Assembly (NCBI GenBank): GCA_003695655.1
Contig: RFIF01000614.1
Coordinates: forward strand, 1-34,184
Length of the DNA: 34,184 nt
Source of the DNA: Cyanobacteria bacterium J069
GTDB taxonomy: Bacteria; Cyanobacteriota; Cyanobacteriia; Elainellales; Elainellaceae
Direction of reading: 5' to 3'
The notes beneath the pieces are model-generated. The model did not search any database, was not told where the DNA came from, and saw only the letters and a program-made list of their open reading frames with translations. The translations under genes and the position numbers were made by a program. Below, in pieces: positions 14,795-23,787 of the stretch (positions are counted from its first letter, which is position 1; each line of letters opens with the position of its first letter).

Positions 14795-16105
14795 ATGTTT
14801 ATTGTAGACACGGCTTTGAAGGCAAGGGCTGAAGCTGGCAATCCTGTGCGGGTTGGCATGATTGGCTCTGGCTTTATGGGTTGGGGCATTGCCAATCAGA
14901 TGATTAATTCTGTGCCAGGGATGGATCTGGTGGCTGTGTTTAGCCGCGATTTGGAGAATGCTAAACGGGCCTATGACGAGTCTGGTGTAGAGAACGTCTG
15001 CGTGGTAAACACCGTTGAGCAGCTAGAAGGGGCGATCGCCAGCGGGCAGTACGCTATTACCGATGACGCATCCTTACTGTGCAAAGCGCAAGGCATTGAT
15101 GCCCTCATTGAGGTGACGGGCACCATTGAGTTTGCTGCGGGCGCAGTGCTGGAGGCGATTCAGCATGGAAAGCACGTCGTGCTGATGAACGCAGAGCTGG
15201 ATAGTACGATTGGCCCCATCTTAAAGGTCTATGCCGATCGCGCTGGCGTGATTCTCTCCGCCTGTGATGGCGATCAGCCAGGCGTGGAAATGAATCTCTA
15301 TCGCTTTGTCAAAAGCATTGGCATGACGCCACTTGTCTGCGGCAATATCAAAGGTTTGCAAGACCCCTATCGCAATCCCACCACCCAGGCAGGGTTTGCT
15401 CAAAAGTGGGGACAGAAGGCACATATGGTGACGAGTTTTGCTGACGGGACTAAGATTTCCTTTGAGCAGGCGATCGTCGCGAATGCCACCGGGATGACCA
15501 TCGCCAAACGAGGAATGCTGGGCTACGACTTCACGGGGCACGTAGATGAAGCCACCCACCTCTATGACATCGACCAGCTCAAGGAATTGGGCGGCATTGT
15601 CGATTATGTGGTGGGTGCCAAACCGGGGCCGGGCGTGTTCGTGTTTGCGACGCAAGAAGATAAGTATCACAAGCACTATCTAAGCTATTACAAGCTGGGG
15701 GATGGCCCGCTCTACAGCTTCTACACGCCGTATCACCTCTGTCATTTTGAGGTGCCGCTGTCGGTGGCGCGGGTGGTGCTGTTCCAGGATGCGGTCTTGG
15801 CTCCGATTGCTGGGCCCAAAGTGGAAGTAGTGACGACTGCCAAGATCGACCTGAAGGCGGGCGAAACGCTGGACGGCATCGGCTACTACATGACCTATGG
15901 GCAGTGCGAAACGGCGGAAATTACTCAGGCGGAGCGGTTGCTGCCGATGGGCTTGGCCGAAGGCTGTCGCCTCAAGCGAGATATCCCTCGCGATCAGGTG
16001 TTGACCTACGACGATGTAGAAATTCCGGCGGGTCGCCTGTGCGACAAGCTGCGGGCTGAGCAAGATGCCTACTTTGCTCCGGCAAAGGTTCCCGCTTTGA
16101 TCTAG
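14795..16105 (+). CDS. NAD(P)-dependent oxidoreductase with SAF domain
   Basis: This 436-residue protein begins with a Rossmann fold (VRVGMIGSGFMGWGIANQMI, dinucleotide glycines about 22-29), followed by a homoserine-dehydrogenase-like core (IEVTGTIEFAAGAVLEAIQH, LSACDGDQPGVEMNLYRFVK). It ends with a SAF-type domain (AEGCRLKRDIPRDQVLTYDD), as in the COG4091-type predicted homoserine dehydrogenase-like family. Homologues often sit in nucleotide-sugar clusters, where the substrate is probably a sugar or a related aldehyde rather than homoserine. It starts 2 bp after rfbC with AGGAG upstream, so it belongs to the rfb operon. Exact reaction unknown. Confidence 0.85.
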   Translation: MFIVDTALKARAEAGNPVRVGMIGSGFMGWGIANQMINSVPGMDLVAVFSRDLENAKRAYDESGVENVCVVNTVEQLEGAIASGQYAITDDASLLCKAQGIDALIEVTGTIEFAAGAVLEAIQHGKHVVLMNAELDSTIGPILKVYADRAGVILSACDGDQPGVEMNLYRFVKSIGMTPLVCGNIKGLQDPYRNPTTQAGFAQKWGQKAHMVTSFADGTKISFEQAIVANATGMTIAKRGMLGYDFTGHVDEATHLYDIDQLKELGGIVDYVVGAKPGPGVFVFATQEDKYHKHYLSYYKLGDGPLYSFYTPYHLCHFEVPLSVARVVLFQDAVLAPIAGPKVEVVTTAKIDLKAGETLDGIGYYMTYGQCETAEITQAERLLPMGLAEGCRLKRDIPRDQVLTYDDVEIPAGRLCDKLRAEQDAYFAPAKVPALI

Positions 16106-16561
16106 CCCCTGAGCTGGGTCACTCCGATTCGATTAATTGAGGGTGGAACGGGCCGGGTAGAAGAGCCAGCAATGGCTCATACCCGCCCAAGCTCTTGAAG
16201 GTTGCAACATTTTGGGTAGCTCTGCGGTAAGCGGGGTTACCCAGTTTTATTGGGGGGCGAAAGCGGGGCGGCCGGTGGTGATTTTGCTCTTTCAAAAGCA
16301 CTGCTATATTAATTAGGACTTACGCAGTTGGATGATTTTTCGCGGGCGCAGCCCGCGAAAAATCATCCAGAATCTACAGAACTCGTTTCAACTGCGTAAG
16401 TCCTGTTAATGTTGCAACAGCGCTTTGCAATGCCGTTATCTATCGCTGTTGGGCAATGAGCCATTGCCGTTAATTGCTTGACGGTTGCGGCGATCGCCCT
16501 TCTAAATCCGCCCCATAGCCCTTAATGCCCCCTCCTGGCTCTTGGAAGCGTCAGGTTTACT
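16106..16561. other. Gap between the SAF oxidoreductase and the Wza-like gene
   Basis: These 456 bp contain no recognisable gene. The notable content is the 92-bp mini-element at 16314-16405. HIP1 CGATCGCC occurs near 16490. The gap probably ends the rfb transcript and holds the promoter of the export gene, but I cannot point to boxes. Confidence 0.6.
16314..16405. mobile_element. MITE-like palindromic mini-element, copy 1
   Basis: The 92-bp element has perfect 16-bp terminal inverted repeats, AGGACTTACGCAGTTG (16315-16330) and its complement (16389-16404). An 18-bp perfect inner hairpin, GGATGATTTTTCGCGGGC - GCA - its complement (16330-16368), fills the left half. It is flanked by the 5-bp direct repeat TTAAT (16309-16313 and 16406-16410), a likely target-site duplication. 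It encodes no protein, so a transposase must act in trans. Its near-identical copy is at 26185. Confidence 0.85.
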
Positions 16562-17824
16562 ATGAGGTCTAAACAAGCCATGTTTTTCGTAGTTCCTGAA
16601 AGTTCGTCAATATCTTCAATATCAATATCTTCAATATCTAGAGATCGGGTGCTTGCTCAACGAACCTCTCGTCAATGGGTCAGGGCGATCGCCTCTGGAT
16701 TGGTCATGCTCTATGCCGCCCCTGTCCTGGCTCAAACGGCGGCTCCTGTAAACACAGGTGCTGTGCCTGCTCAGGAGTCTGTCCCCTTGCAGCCAGGGGG
16801 CCGTCCCTTGCCGCCCAACTACGAATCAGATTATGTGCTGGGCGCAGGCGATGCGGTGCAGATCGACATCTTTAACGTGCCCAACCTGAGCGGCGAAAAT
16901 GCCCGCTACTCGGTGCTGGTGGATGGTTCGCTGAATCTGCCGTGGATTGGCAAAGTCAACGTGCGCGGACTGAGCCTGCAAGAATCGTCGGATGCGATCG
17001 CCGCCCGCTATGCCGAGTTTATTCGAGAGCCGATTGTGACGGTGACGCTGCTGACGCCGCGCCCCATGCGAGTGGCGATCGTGGGCGAGGTGAATCGTCC
17101 GGGAGCCTATACCACGGGGCAAAGCGTGGGCACGGGCCCGGCCGGGCAAGCCACCCAGGAGACGCGAGGCGAGGCGCGAGCGGGGGAACTGCGTACCGTG
17201 ATCGAGGCGATTCAAACCGCTGGCGGCATTACGCAACTGGCAGATGTGCGGAGCGTGGAGGTGCGTCGCCCGCGAATTAACGGCACAGAAGAAGTGATTT
17301 TAGTAGACCTGTGGGCGTTTTTGCAGTCGGGAAATTTGCAGCAAAACGTCACCCTGCGGGATGGTGATACGGTGATTGTGCCCACAGCGACAGCGCTAGA
17401 TCCGGGTGAAAGTCAGCGTCTCGCCGCCGCCAGCTTTTCCCCCGACACAATTAGCGTCAACGTGGTCGGCGAGGTTGTCCGCCCTGGCGCGGTGTCGGTC
17501 GCGCCCAATACCTCACTGAATCAGGCAATTTTGGCGGCCGGCGGATTTGACAACGTGCGCGCTTCCACGGGCAAGGTCACGTTGATTCGGCTCAACTCAG
17601 ACGGCAGCGTGGCCCGCCGCGAGATTCCCGTCGATCTGTCCGCCAACCTCAGCGAGGAGACGAATCCGATCCTCCGCAGCAACGACATTGTGGTGGTCAG
17701 CCCCTCACAGCGTTCCAGAACGACCGACGTGCTGGGGGTGATTGGTGGCGCTGCAAACGCAATTCTGAATCCCTTAAGCGCCCTATTCAACATCTTTCGG
17801 TCAGCCGATGAAATCAACCGCTAG
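16562..17824 (+). CDS. Polysaccharide export protein (Wza-like, SLBB domains)
   Basis: This 420-residue protein has a hydrophobic export segment at about 38-58 ([19 protein letters not shown]), then a Poly_export domain (about 80-175: [57 protein letters not shown]) and two SLBB-type regions ([34 protein letters not shown] onward). Wza-type proteins form the outer-membrane/periplasmic channel for capsule or exopolysaccharide. There is no lipobox Cys, unlike E. coli Wza. The first 37 residues include a 9-bp DNA repeat (16607-16639) read as SISSIS and may not be translated; a start at the Met in FVVPESS (16580) is possible. It fits the CDP-sugar genes upstream. Confidence 0.9.
   Translation: MRSKQAMFFVVPESSSISSISISSISRDRVLAQRTSRQWVRAIASGLVMLYAAPVLAQTAAPVNTGAVPAQESVPLQPGGRPLPPNYESDYVLGAGDAVQIDIFNVPNLSGENARYSVLVDGSLNLPWIGKVNVRGLSLQESSDAIAARYAEFIREPIVTVTLLTPRPMRVAIVGEVNRPGAYTTGQSVGTGPAGQATQETRGEARAGELRTVIEAIQTAGGITQLADVRSVEVRRPRINGTEEVILVDLWAFLQSGNLQQNVTLRDGDTVIVPTATALDPGESQRLAAASFSPDTISVNVVGEVVRPGAVSVAPNTSLNQAILAAGGFDNVRASTGKVTLIRLNSDGSVARREIPVDLSANLSEETNPILRSNDIVVVSPSQRSRTTDVLGVIGGAANAILNPLSALFNIFRSADEINR
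16607..16639 (+). repeat. 9-bp repeats (TCAATATCT) at the start of the Wza-like gene
   Basis: TCAATATCT, TCAATATCA, a partial ATATCT and TCAATATCT follow one another and translate to a Ser/Ile run. The repeat suggests that the N terminus is not under strong constraint. Confidence 0.7.
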
Positions 17825-18009
17825 CTAGCCGCTGGGCAATTCGGGTGGGTCTGTCCCTATCATGTGGGGCGGTAATTCGGTCGTGGGCGATCGCTAGGAT
17901 TGGCCGTTGGGGTGGTCCACCCTACGGTAAGCTGGTAGTTGGCTCAAAAATGCCTCAAATCTACGGCCTGCTTAACATTTCGCAGTTTTTTGTATACATT
18001 TCTTCGCAC

Positions 18010-18969
18010 ATGATCGCCAGTCCTCCCCGTACCATTCGCATCGGTTCCCGCAAAAGTCAGCTTGCCCTGGTGCAGACCCACTGGGTGCAGTCCGAGCTAC
18101 AAAAGGCCTTCCCCGATCGCACCTTTGAAGTGCACACTATGAGCACTCAGGGCGACAAGATTCTGGACGTGGCGCTGGCCAAAATTGGCGACAAGGGCTT
18201 GTTTACCAAAGAGCTAGAAGTGGGGATGCTCAGCGGCGACATTGACTTTGCCGTGCATTCGCTCAAAGACTTGCCGACAAACCTGCCGGAGGGGCTGATG
18301 CTGGGCTGCGTGACCGAGCGCGAAGACCCTGCCGATGCGCTGGTGGTGCATGAAAATCACAAAGACAAGCAGCTAGCCACGCTGCCCAAAGGCGCAGTGA
18401 TTGGCACTTCATCGCTGCGACGACTGGCGCAACTGCGACACCACTATCCCCACCTGGCGTTCAAAGACGTGCGGGGCAACCTGAACACGCGGCTGGCAAA
18501 GCTAGACGCCGGCGAATATGACGCGCTGATCCTGGCAGTGGCCGGGCTAAAGCGGCTGGGCATGGGCGATCGCATTCATCAAAATATTCCCAGTGATGTG
18601 TCGCTGCACGCGGTGGGGCAGGGCGCTTTGGGCATCGAATGCCGCACCGAAGACCCCGATATTCTCAGCGTGCTGAAGGTGCTGGAGCATACGCCTACGG
18701 CCCAGCGCTGCCATGCCGAACGTGCCTTCTTGCGGGAACTCGAAGGAGGCTGTCAGGTGCCCATCGGCGTTAACACCGTGATCGAGGGCGACACACTGAC
18801 GCTCACCGGACTAGTGGCAAGCCTAGATGGGCAAACTCTGATCAAAGACACTGTTTCGGGTGCTACAGACACGGCCGAACAGCTTGGGGTTGAGCTGGCC
18901 CACCGCCTCAAAGACCAGGGCGCACAGGCCGTGCTAGACGAAATCTTCGCCACGATTCAGCGGGGTTAG
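18010..18969 (+). CDS. hemC: Porphobilinogen deaminase (hydroxymethylbilane synthase)
   Basis: This enzyme of 319 residues joins four porphobilinogens into hydroxymethylbilane for haem, chlorophyll and bilin synthesis. The catalytic Asp lies in HSLKDLPT (D87), substrate-binding arginines lie in [12 protein letters not shown] and [10 protein letters not shown], and the dipyrromethane cofactor Cys is C248 in [11 protein letters not shown]. The ATG at 18010 ([20 protein letters not shown]) gives the usual N terminus; the in-frame extension from 17845 is rejected because it adds non-homologous residues. It is cytosolic and probably monocistronic. A repeat-rich hairpin region follows the stop codon. 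Confidence 0.96.
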   Translation: MIASPPRTIRIGSRKSQLALVQTHWVQSELQKAFPDRTFEVHTMSTQGDKILDVALAKIGDKGLFTKELEVGMLSGDIDFAVHSLKDLPTNLPEGLMLGCVTEREDPADALVVHENHKDKQLATLPKGAVIGTSSLRRLAQLRHHYPHLAFKDVRGNLNTRLAKLDAGEYDALILAVAGLKRLGMGDRIHQNIPSDVSLHAVGQGALGIECRTEDPDILSVLKVLEHTPTAQRCHAERAFLRELEGGCQVPIGVNTVIEGDTLTLTGLVASLDGQTLIKDTVSGATDTAEQLGVELAHRLKDQGAQAVLDEIFATIQRG

Positions 18970-19075
18970 GGATTAAGGGTTAGGGGTTAGGGGTTGTCAG
19001 GCTCGAAACCCTAAACCCCGATTTCTGAAACCTCATCCCTAAACCCTGATCCCCAATCCTTAATCCCTACTCCTC
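18966..19075. repeat. STRR-like heptamers forming a long imperfect hairpin after hemC
   Basis: Units such as GGGTTAG and GGGATTA at 18966-18995 face CCCTAAA/CCCCAAT/CCTTAATCCC units at 19008-19072. The arms can pair imperfectly over roughly 30 bp, which could end the hemC transcript. It is the longest of the heptamer patches in the window. Confidence 0.7.
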
Positions 19076-19242
19076 TAGATAGAGTTTGGGCAAACCAGGA
19101 CGCAACTCAGGAACTTGCGAAATGGGCAATGCATCATGAGACGTAGCGCATTGCCCCATTTTGTGTGCATATTTCTAGTGCATGTTTAAGGGGCGATCGC
19201 CAGTTCTCCTTAGTCATGGGCCAGGATATACCTGGAAAAATC

Positions 19243-19851
19243 ATGGATAAACGACTGCAAACTGGCTTCGCTGGATTAACCGGACTGCTGCTCTTGCTGG
19301 GCATGGGCTGGCTCAATCGACAGGCAACGGCCACCGAGCAGGCACTGGGCCATTTCGAGCGATCGCCCCAGTCCGCTGCGGTTGAAGTCGCCCAGCGTCG
19401 GGCTAATCGCTCCGCCGACGCTTTTGTGGACACCCTGCTGGCTTCCCACAATCGCTATCGCGCCGAGCTAAACCTGCCCCCGCTGGAATGGTCGGCCGAT
19501 CTGGCGCAAAACGCCCAGGGCTGGGCAGATGAGCTAGCCGAGCGAGGCGGTCGCCGCCTGGAGCATAGCCAGGGCACAGGCGAAGGCGAAAACCTCTGGA
19601 TGGGCACCGCGGGCTACTTTTCCTACGACGACATGGTGACGGGCTGGGGGGACGAGCAGCAGTATTTCCGCCCTGGCATCTTCCCCAACGTCAGCACGAC
19701 AGGCAACTGGGCCGACGTGGGCCACTACACCCAAATCATCTGGCGCGACACGACCCACGTCGGCTGCGCCCTCTCCACTGCTGGCGGCAACGATATTTTG
19801 GTATGTCGCTACAGCCCGCCCGGTAATTACTCCGGCCGCCGCGTTTATTAA
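19243..19851 (+). CDS. Secreted CAP-domain (SCP/PR-1 type) protein
   Basis: This protein of about 202 residues has an N-terminal export segment (MDKRLQTGFAGLTGLLLLLG, then an ATA site) followed by a CAP domain. Hallmarks are LLASHNRYRAELNLPPLEWS, LAQNAQGWADELAERG, the CAP1-type GENLW, and GHYTQIIWRDTTHVGCALS with the C-terminal ILVCRYSPPGNY. The conserved His and Glu residues of the CAP cavity are present (H in SHNRYR, E in GENLW, H in VGHYTQ). CAP proteins act outside the cytoplasm, with roles from lipid binding to proteolysis; the role here is unknown. I chose the ATG at 19243; the ATG at 19216 would add nine residues. Confidence 0.9.
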   Translation: MDKRLQTGFAGLTGLLLLLGMGWLNRQATATEQALGHFERSPQSAAVEVAQRRANRSADAFVDTLLASHNRYRAELNLPPLEWSADLAQNAQGWADELAERGGRRLEHSQGTGEGENLWMGTAGYFSYDDMVTGWGDEQQYFRPGIFPNVSTTGNWADVGHYTQIIWRDTTHVGCALSTAGGNDILVCRYSPPGNYSGRRVY

Positions 19852-19872
19852 TCTCTCCTGGGGACGTAAAGT

Positions 19873-19912
19873 TGCCTAACTCCTAACCCCTAACCCCTGA
19901 CCCCTAACTCTG
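19873..19912. repeat. STRR-like heptamers upstream of glgA
   Basis: CCTAACTCCTAACCCCTAAC and further CCCCTGA/CCCCTAA units fill the short space after the CAP-domain gene. They are in the opposite orientation to the first half of the hemC-downstream patch. Confidence 0.7.
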
Positions 19913-20042
19913 GCGATCGCCCCCAAGTTCCGTTCAAATAATTACGAAAACGTTACCGAAACTTGCTAGGGTTTAGGTGTTGTGCGTCGCGCTAGAGCAT
20001 GGATGCACAACCGAGACGTTCGGGAGACTCAGGGGGGTCACG

Positions 20043-21527
20043 ATGCGGATTTTGTTTGTAGCTGCCGAGGCGGCTCCAGTGGCAAAGGCAGGCGGCATGG
20101 GCGACGTGGTCGGCGCTCTGCCCAAAGTATTGCGACAGATGGGGCACGATGTGCGCATCTTCATGCCCTACTACGGCTTTATGCCGGACAAAATGGACGT
20201 GCCCAAAAAGCCCGTCTGGACGGGCACGGCGATGTTCCAGAATTTCAAGATTTTTGAGAGCAAGCTGCCCAAAACCGACGTGCCCGTTTACCTGTTTGGG
20301 CATCCTGCCTTTACCCCTCGCCGCATTTACTACGGGGAAGATGAAGACTGGCGGTTCACGCTGTTTGCCAACGCCGCCTCGGAATTTGCCTGGAACTATT
20401 GGCGACCGGACGTGATTCACTGCCACGACTGGCACGCGGGCATGATTCCGGTCTGGATGCACGAAACGCCCGACATCAAGACCGTTTTCACGATTCACAA
20501 CCTGGCCTATCAGGGGCCGTGGCGCTGGCGACTGGAGCAAATGACCTGGTGCCCGTGGTATATGCAGGGGCACAACACGATGGCGGCAGCGGTGCAGTTT
20601 GCCGACATGGTGACGACGGTTTCGCCCACCTACGCCGAGCAGATCAAAACGCCGGAGTATGGCGAACAGCTAGAAGGGCTGCTGTCTTATATCAGCGGCA
20701 AGCTGACGGGAATTTTGAACGGCATTGACCTGGGTCTGTTTGACCCCGCGATCGATCGCCAGATTCCCCAAAATTTCACCGCTGACACCCTGGAAAATCG
20801 CCGTGAAAACAAAATTGCGCTTCAGGAAGAGCTAGGGCTAGAAGTAAATTCCAAAGCCTTTTTGCTGGGCATGGTAACGCGCCTGGTGGAGCAAAAAGGG
20901 CTGGATCTGGTGATCCAGATGCTCGATCGGTTCATTTCCTACACCGATGGGCAGGTCGTGGTGCTGGGCACGGGCGATCGCTATTACGAAACCGAGCTGT
21001 GGCATATTGCATCCCGTCACCCCGGTCGCGTCGCCGTCTACCTGCTGCACAACGACACCCTGGCCCGCCGCATCTACGCGGGCACCGATGCTTTCCTCAT
21101 GCCCTCCCGGTTTGAACCCTGTGGCATCAGCCAGATGATTGCTATGCGCTATGGCTCGATTCCCATCGTGCGGCGCACGGGCGGACTGGTAGACACAGTG
21201 CAGCATCATGTCCCGTCGGAAAATGAAGGCACGGGCTACTGCTTTGACCGCTACGAGCCGCTGGATCTATACACCTGTATGATCCGCGCCTGGGAAGGCT
21301 TCCAGTACAAAGACCAGTGGCGATCGCTCCAGCAGCGCGCCATGCATCAAAACTTCGCCTGGGATCACTCCGCCCGCGAATACGAAAAAATCTACCGCCG
21401 TATCAAGGGCCTGCCCGAAACGGATGACCAACCCGAAACACCGGTAGACCCAGCACTTGGGGACTCAGAACTGGCGACCCCAACAGAGGTGAATCCAGAC
21501 TCATCCTCCAAGGAAAAGGTCGCCTAA
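20043..21527 (+). CDS. glgA: Glycogen synthase, ADP-glucose dependent (GT5)
   Basis: This enzyme of 494 residues adds glucose from ADP-glucose to the growing alpha-1,4-glucan. It begins with [20 protein letters not shown], holding the KxGG ADP-glucose site. [13 protein letters not shown] and [10 protein letters not shown] are GT5 hallmarks, and the second domain has [13 protein letters not shown] and [20 protein letters not shown] followed by [10 protein letters not shown], with the catalytic Glu. The start at 20043 follows GGGGGT; the longer in-frame ORF from 19977 adds non-conserved sequence. The last 35 residues are acidic and Pro-rich. A hairpin lies after the stop, between this gene and the convergent M4 protease. 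STRR-like heptamers (19873-19912) lie upstream. Confidence 0.96.
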   Translation: MRILFVAAEAAPVAKAGGMGDVVGALPKVLRQMGHDVRIFMPYYGFMPDKMDVPKKPVWTGTAMFQNFKIFESKLPKTDVPVYLFGHPAFTPRRIYYGEDEDWRFTLFANAASEFAWNYWRPDVIHCHDWHAGMIPVWMHETPDIKTVFTIHNLAYQGPWRWRLEQMTWCPWYMQGHNTMAAAVQFADMVTTVSPTYAEQIKTPEYGEQLEGLLSYISGKLTGILNGIDLGLFDPAIDRQIPQNFTADTLENRRENKIALQEELGLEVNSKAFLLGMVTRLVEQKGLDLVIQMLDRFISYTDGQVVVLGTGDRYYETELWHIASRHPGRVAVYLLHNDTLARRIYAGTDAFLMPSRFEPCGISQMIAMRYGSIPIVRRTGGLVDTVQHHVPSENEGTGYCFDRYEPLDLYTCMIRAWEGFQYKDQWRSLQQRAMHQNFAWDHSAREYEKIYRRIKGLPETDDQPETPVDPALGDSELATPTEVNPDSSSKEKVA

Positions 21528-21561
21528 GGGTTTGGCTGAATTGTGGAACAGCCGTGGAGCT

Positions 21562-21589
21562 TGGGGCAGTCTGCTGAAGGACTGCCCCA
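21562..21589. terminator. Hairpin between convergent glgA and M4 protease genes
   Basis: A perfect 10-bp stem, TGGGGCAGTC - TGCTGAAG - GACTGCCCCA, lies 35 bp after glgA and about 60 bp beyond the 3' end of the M4 gene. A T-run (CTTTTTCC) follows only 20 bp later on the plus strand, so it is not a textbook terminator, but its position between converging genes supports a bidirectional transcript end. Confidence 0.6.
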
Positions 21590-21651
21590 GAATTAACCTA
21601 CTCTGATGCTTTTTCCCAGTTGGGGGGCGAGTCTGGAGCGGGCGATCGCCC

Positions 21652-22710
21652 TTAAACGCTGGCTCCAATCGGCAGTCCAACCGCTTTGAATGCAGCCCGC
21701 ACCACCTGCGGCGAGCCGAGGGGCACTTTGCCATCACGGGTCAACTCGCGGGCCGCCGTCACGATTACGGCGACGGCATCGTCAAACTGGGCTGTGGGCC
21801 AAAGTTTTTGCAACGCCTCAAACCAAATCAGCGCCGCGCTGTCGGTGCCAATTTCGATCGCGGTCAGATAAAACGCCTTGTTGGGAATGCCGCTATTAAT
21901 ATGCACACCAAAGTTATCTTCTGGCCCGCTGAAATAGTCGCGCATGTGGCTGGGCTGCGGGTCTTTGCCCAGAAGTTCGTTGTCGTAGGCCGTGCCCGGC
22001 TCCTTCATCGACCGCAGCGCCTCGCCATACAGAGTCGGGCCCATGATTTCGTCGCCAATCAGCCAATCCGCAGTGCTGGCAGTTTGCCCTTGAGCATATT
22101 GAGTAATAGCCGTGCCAAACACATCAGCAAAGTGCTCGTTCAGCGCGCCCGATTGACCTTTATATTCTAGATTGGCGGTGAACTGGATCACGCCGTGGGT
22201 TAGCTCGTGGGCCACCACATCCAGAGAGTTGGCAAAACTGCTGAAAATTTTGCCGTCGCCGTCGCCGAAGGTCATCTCGTCACCATCCCAAAAGGCGTTG
22301 AGATAGCGCACGCCAAAATGCACGTTCAGAATCAAATCCATGCCTAGATTGTCGATGGAGTTGCGCCCCATGACGGTCTGGAAATATTCGCGGACAATGC
22401 CTGCGTATTTGTGAATCACATCCACATCGGCATCGCTAGTGTCGGGATCGACTTCCCCACGCACCAGCTTCAGCCGCTGCTGCCAGGTTTGTTTGCAGTC
22501 GTAGACGAGGCGATCGCCCTTCCCCACCGGAGCCGCCCCCGTAAAGGTGGCCATGCTGACGGCCGCCGCAGTCGCTTTTCGCTTTTCGCGCATCTTGCGG
22601 CTCTGCTGATAGCTCACGCGGGCATCGTCCACGCCTTTGCGAGCCAAGTGCTCAGCCACAACCGGGGGAATAAACGAACACTGACAGCCAGAACGACAAA
22701 GATGATGCAT
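21652..22710 (-). CDS. M4-family zinc metallopeptidase, protealysin-like
   Basis: This 352-residue thermolysin relative has the zinc motif H168-E-L-T-H172 in VVAHELTHGVI, the third ligand E192 in ALNEHFADVFG, and the transition-state His in VHINSGIPNKAFYL. There is no signal peptide. The N terminus (CSFIPPVVAEHLARKG) resembles the short propeptide of protealysin-type enzymes, which are made without a classical leader and mature by losing about 50 residues. Three or four Cys lie in the first 11 residues (MHHLCRSGCQC), which is unusual. The start is supported by TAGGAG about 10 bp upstream. It converges on glgA. Whether it acts inside the cell is open. Confidence 0.93.
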   Translation of the reverse strand: MHHLCRSGCQCSFIPPVVAEHLARKGVDDARVSYQQSRKMREKRKATAAAVSMATFTGAAPVGKGDRLVYDCKQTWQQRLKLVRGEVDPDTSDADVDVIHKYAGIVREYFQTVMGRNSIDNLGMDLILNVHFGVRYLNAFWDGDEMTFGDGDGKIFSSFANSLDVVAHELTHGVIQFTANLEYKGQSGALNEHFADVFGTAITQYAQGQTASTADWLIGDEIMGPTLYGEALRSMKEPGTAYDNELLGKDPQPSHMRDYFSGPEDNFGVHINSGIPNKAFYLTAIEIGTDSAALIWFEALQKLWPTAQFDDAVAVIVTAARELTRDGKVPLGSPQVVRAAFKAVGLPIGASV

Positions 22711-22962
22711 GAAGAATGGCTCCTAAAATAGATGAACTAGAGAAGACCCTCTCTAAAATCTGAGCATATGAACGGGCTTAACAGGATCAGCTCGACTTCC
22801 ATTGTGTCGGCTGCCTAAGGTATTCCTCATTCCTCTGAAGGGTACTTTCGGGATTTTGTTGCAAAAATCCACTAATGCAAGCTGGAAAATAGCGGCGATT
22901 TGTCCGCCCACATCTCCTGCGGTCTACTGTAGACTAGGGCTAGCTGGTGTTTGGGAAATGCC

Positions 22963-23619
22963 ATGACCGCAGCCCTGATTCAAAGCCCAGACCGCGTTGT
23001 TTTGGGAAACATAAGCTGGCAAAGCTACCAGTCGTTGGTGAAAGACTTTGAATCTGAACCTAGAGTTCGGCTCACCTATGACCGTGGCACACTCGAAATT
23101 CGGATGCCGCTCGATCCCCATGAGACTTACAAAAAGCTGCTCGGTCGCTTAATTGAGGCCGCGACTGAAGAACTCGATTTGGAGATTCGAAGCCTAGGTT
23201 CGCGAACCTGTGGACGAGCAGATCTGGCGAAAGGGCTAGAGCCTGACCAGTGCTATTACATTCAGCATGAATCGCTGGTGCGAAACACAGACCAAATCGA
23301 TCTGGCACATTTGCCGCCGCCCGATTTGGCAGTGGAAGTCGATATTACCAGTAGCTCGATGAATCGCTTTTCAATCTACGCCGATCTGGGAGTTCCAGAA
23401 GTGTGGCGTTATGATGGGCGATCGCTCACGATGCATCAACTCTGTGACGGTCAGTACGTTGTGAGCGATCGCAGTGCAGCTTTGCCCCAACTCACCGCTG
23501 CCGACCTAAACCGCTTTTTGTCGCTGCGGTTTTCCAAAGATAAAACGCAGCCAGCCATTGGTGAAAATAACCTAGTCAAGCAGTTCCGGCTGTGGGTTCA
23601 AGCACAGCGGCAGGGATAA
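22963..23619 (+). CDS. Uma2-family (DUF820) putative endonuclease
   Basis: This protein of 218 residues belongs to a restriction-endonuclease-like (PD-(D/E)xK) family that is greatly expanded in cyanobacteria. Visible blocks are WQSYQSLVKDFESEPRVRLT, YDRGTLEIRMP, the core PDLAVEVDITSSS (catalytic Asp/Glu), then VPEVWRYDGRSL. The ATG at 22963 is preferred over a TTG at 22951. It stands alone. Family function is largely unproven; multiple copies per genome are normal, so its presence is not remarkable. Confidence 0.9.
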   Translation: MTAALIQSPDRVVLGNISWQSYQSLVKDFESEPRVRLTYDRGTLEIRMPLDPHETYKKLLGRLIEAATEELDLEIRSLGSRTCGRADLAKGLEPDQCYYIQHESLVRNTDQIDLAHLPPPDLAVEVDITSSSMNRFSIYADLGVPEVWRYDGRSLTMHQLCDGQYVVSDRSAALPQLTAADLNRFLSLRFSKDKTQPAIGENNLVKQFRLWVQAQRQG

Positions 23620-23787
23620 ACCAGGGCGATCGCCTTCAGGGGTTTTAGACTAAAGGGTTTTGGGACTGCCCCAAACTGCTGCGGGTTCTGCGACGGGTCA
23701 GGTTTGGGACTGTCCTCAGGCTGGCGTGATTTTCTGGCGGTCGATTGCTATACACTCATCCCAGGATGTTGTGGTGAGTTTGCCGCA

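Noticed and set aside
17845-18009. 55-codon N-terminal extension of hemC
   Set aside because: HemC proteins normally start a few residues before [12 protein letters not shown]; the extension is intergenic sequence in frame.
19977-20042. 22-codon N-terminal extension of glgA
   Set aside because: Glycogen synthases begin MRILFVAAE, and a GGGGGT site precedes that ATG.
22963-23619. Uma2 gene as part of a restriction or defence system
   Set aside because: Uma2 genes are present in dozens of copies in many cyanobacteria and nothing adjacent suggests a defence locus.
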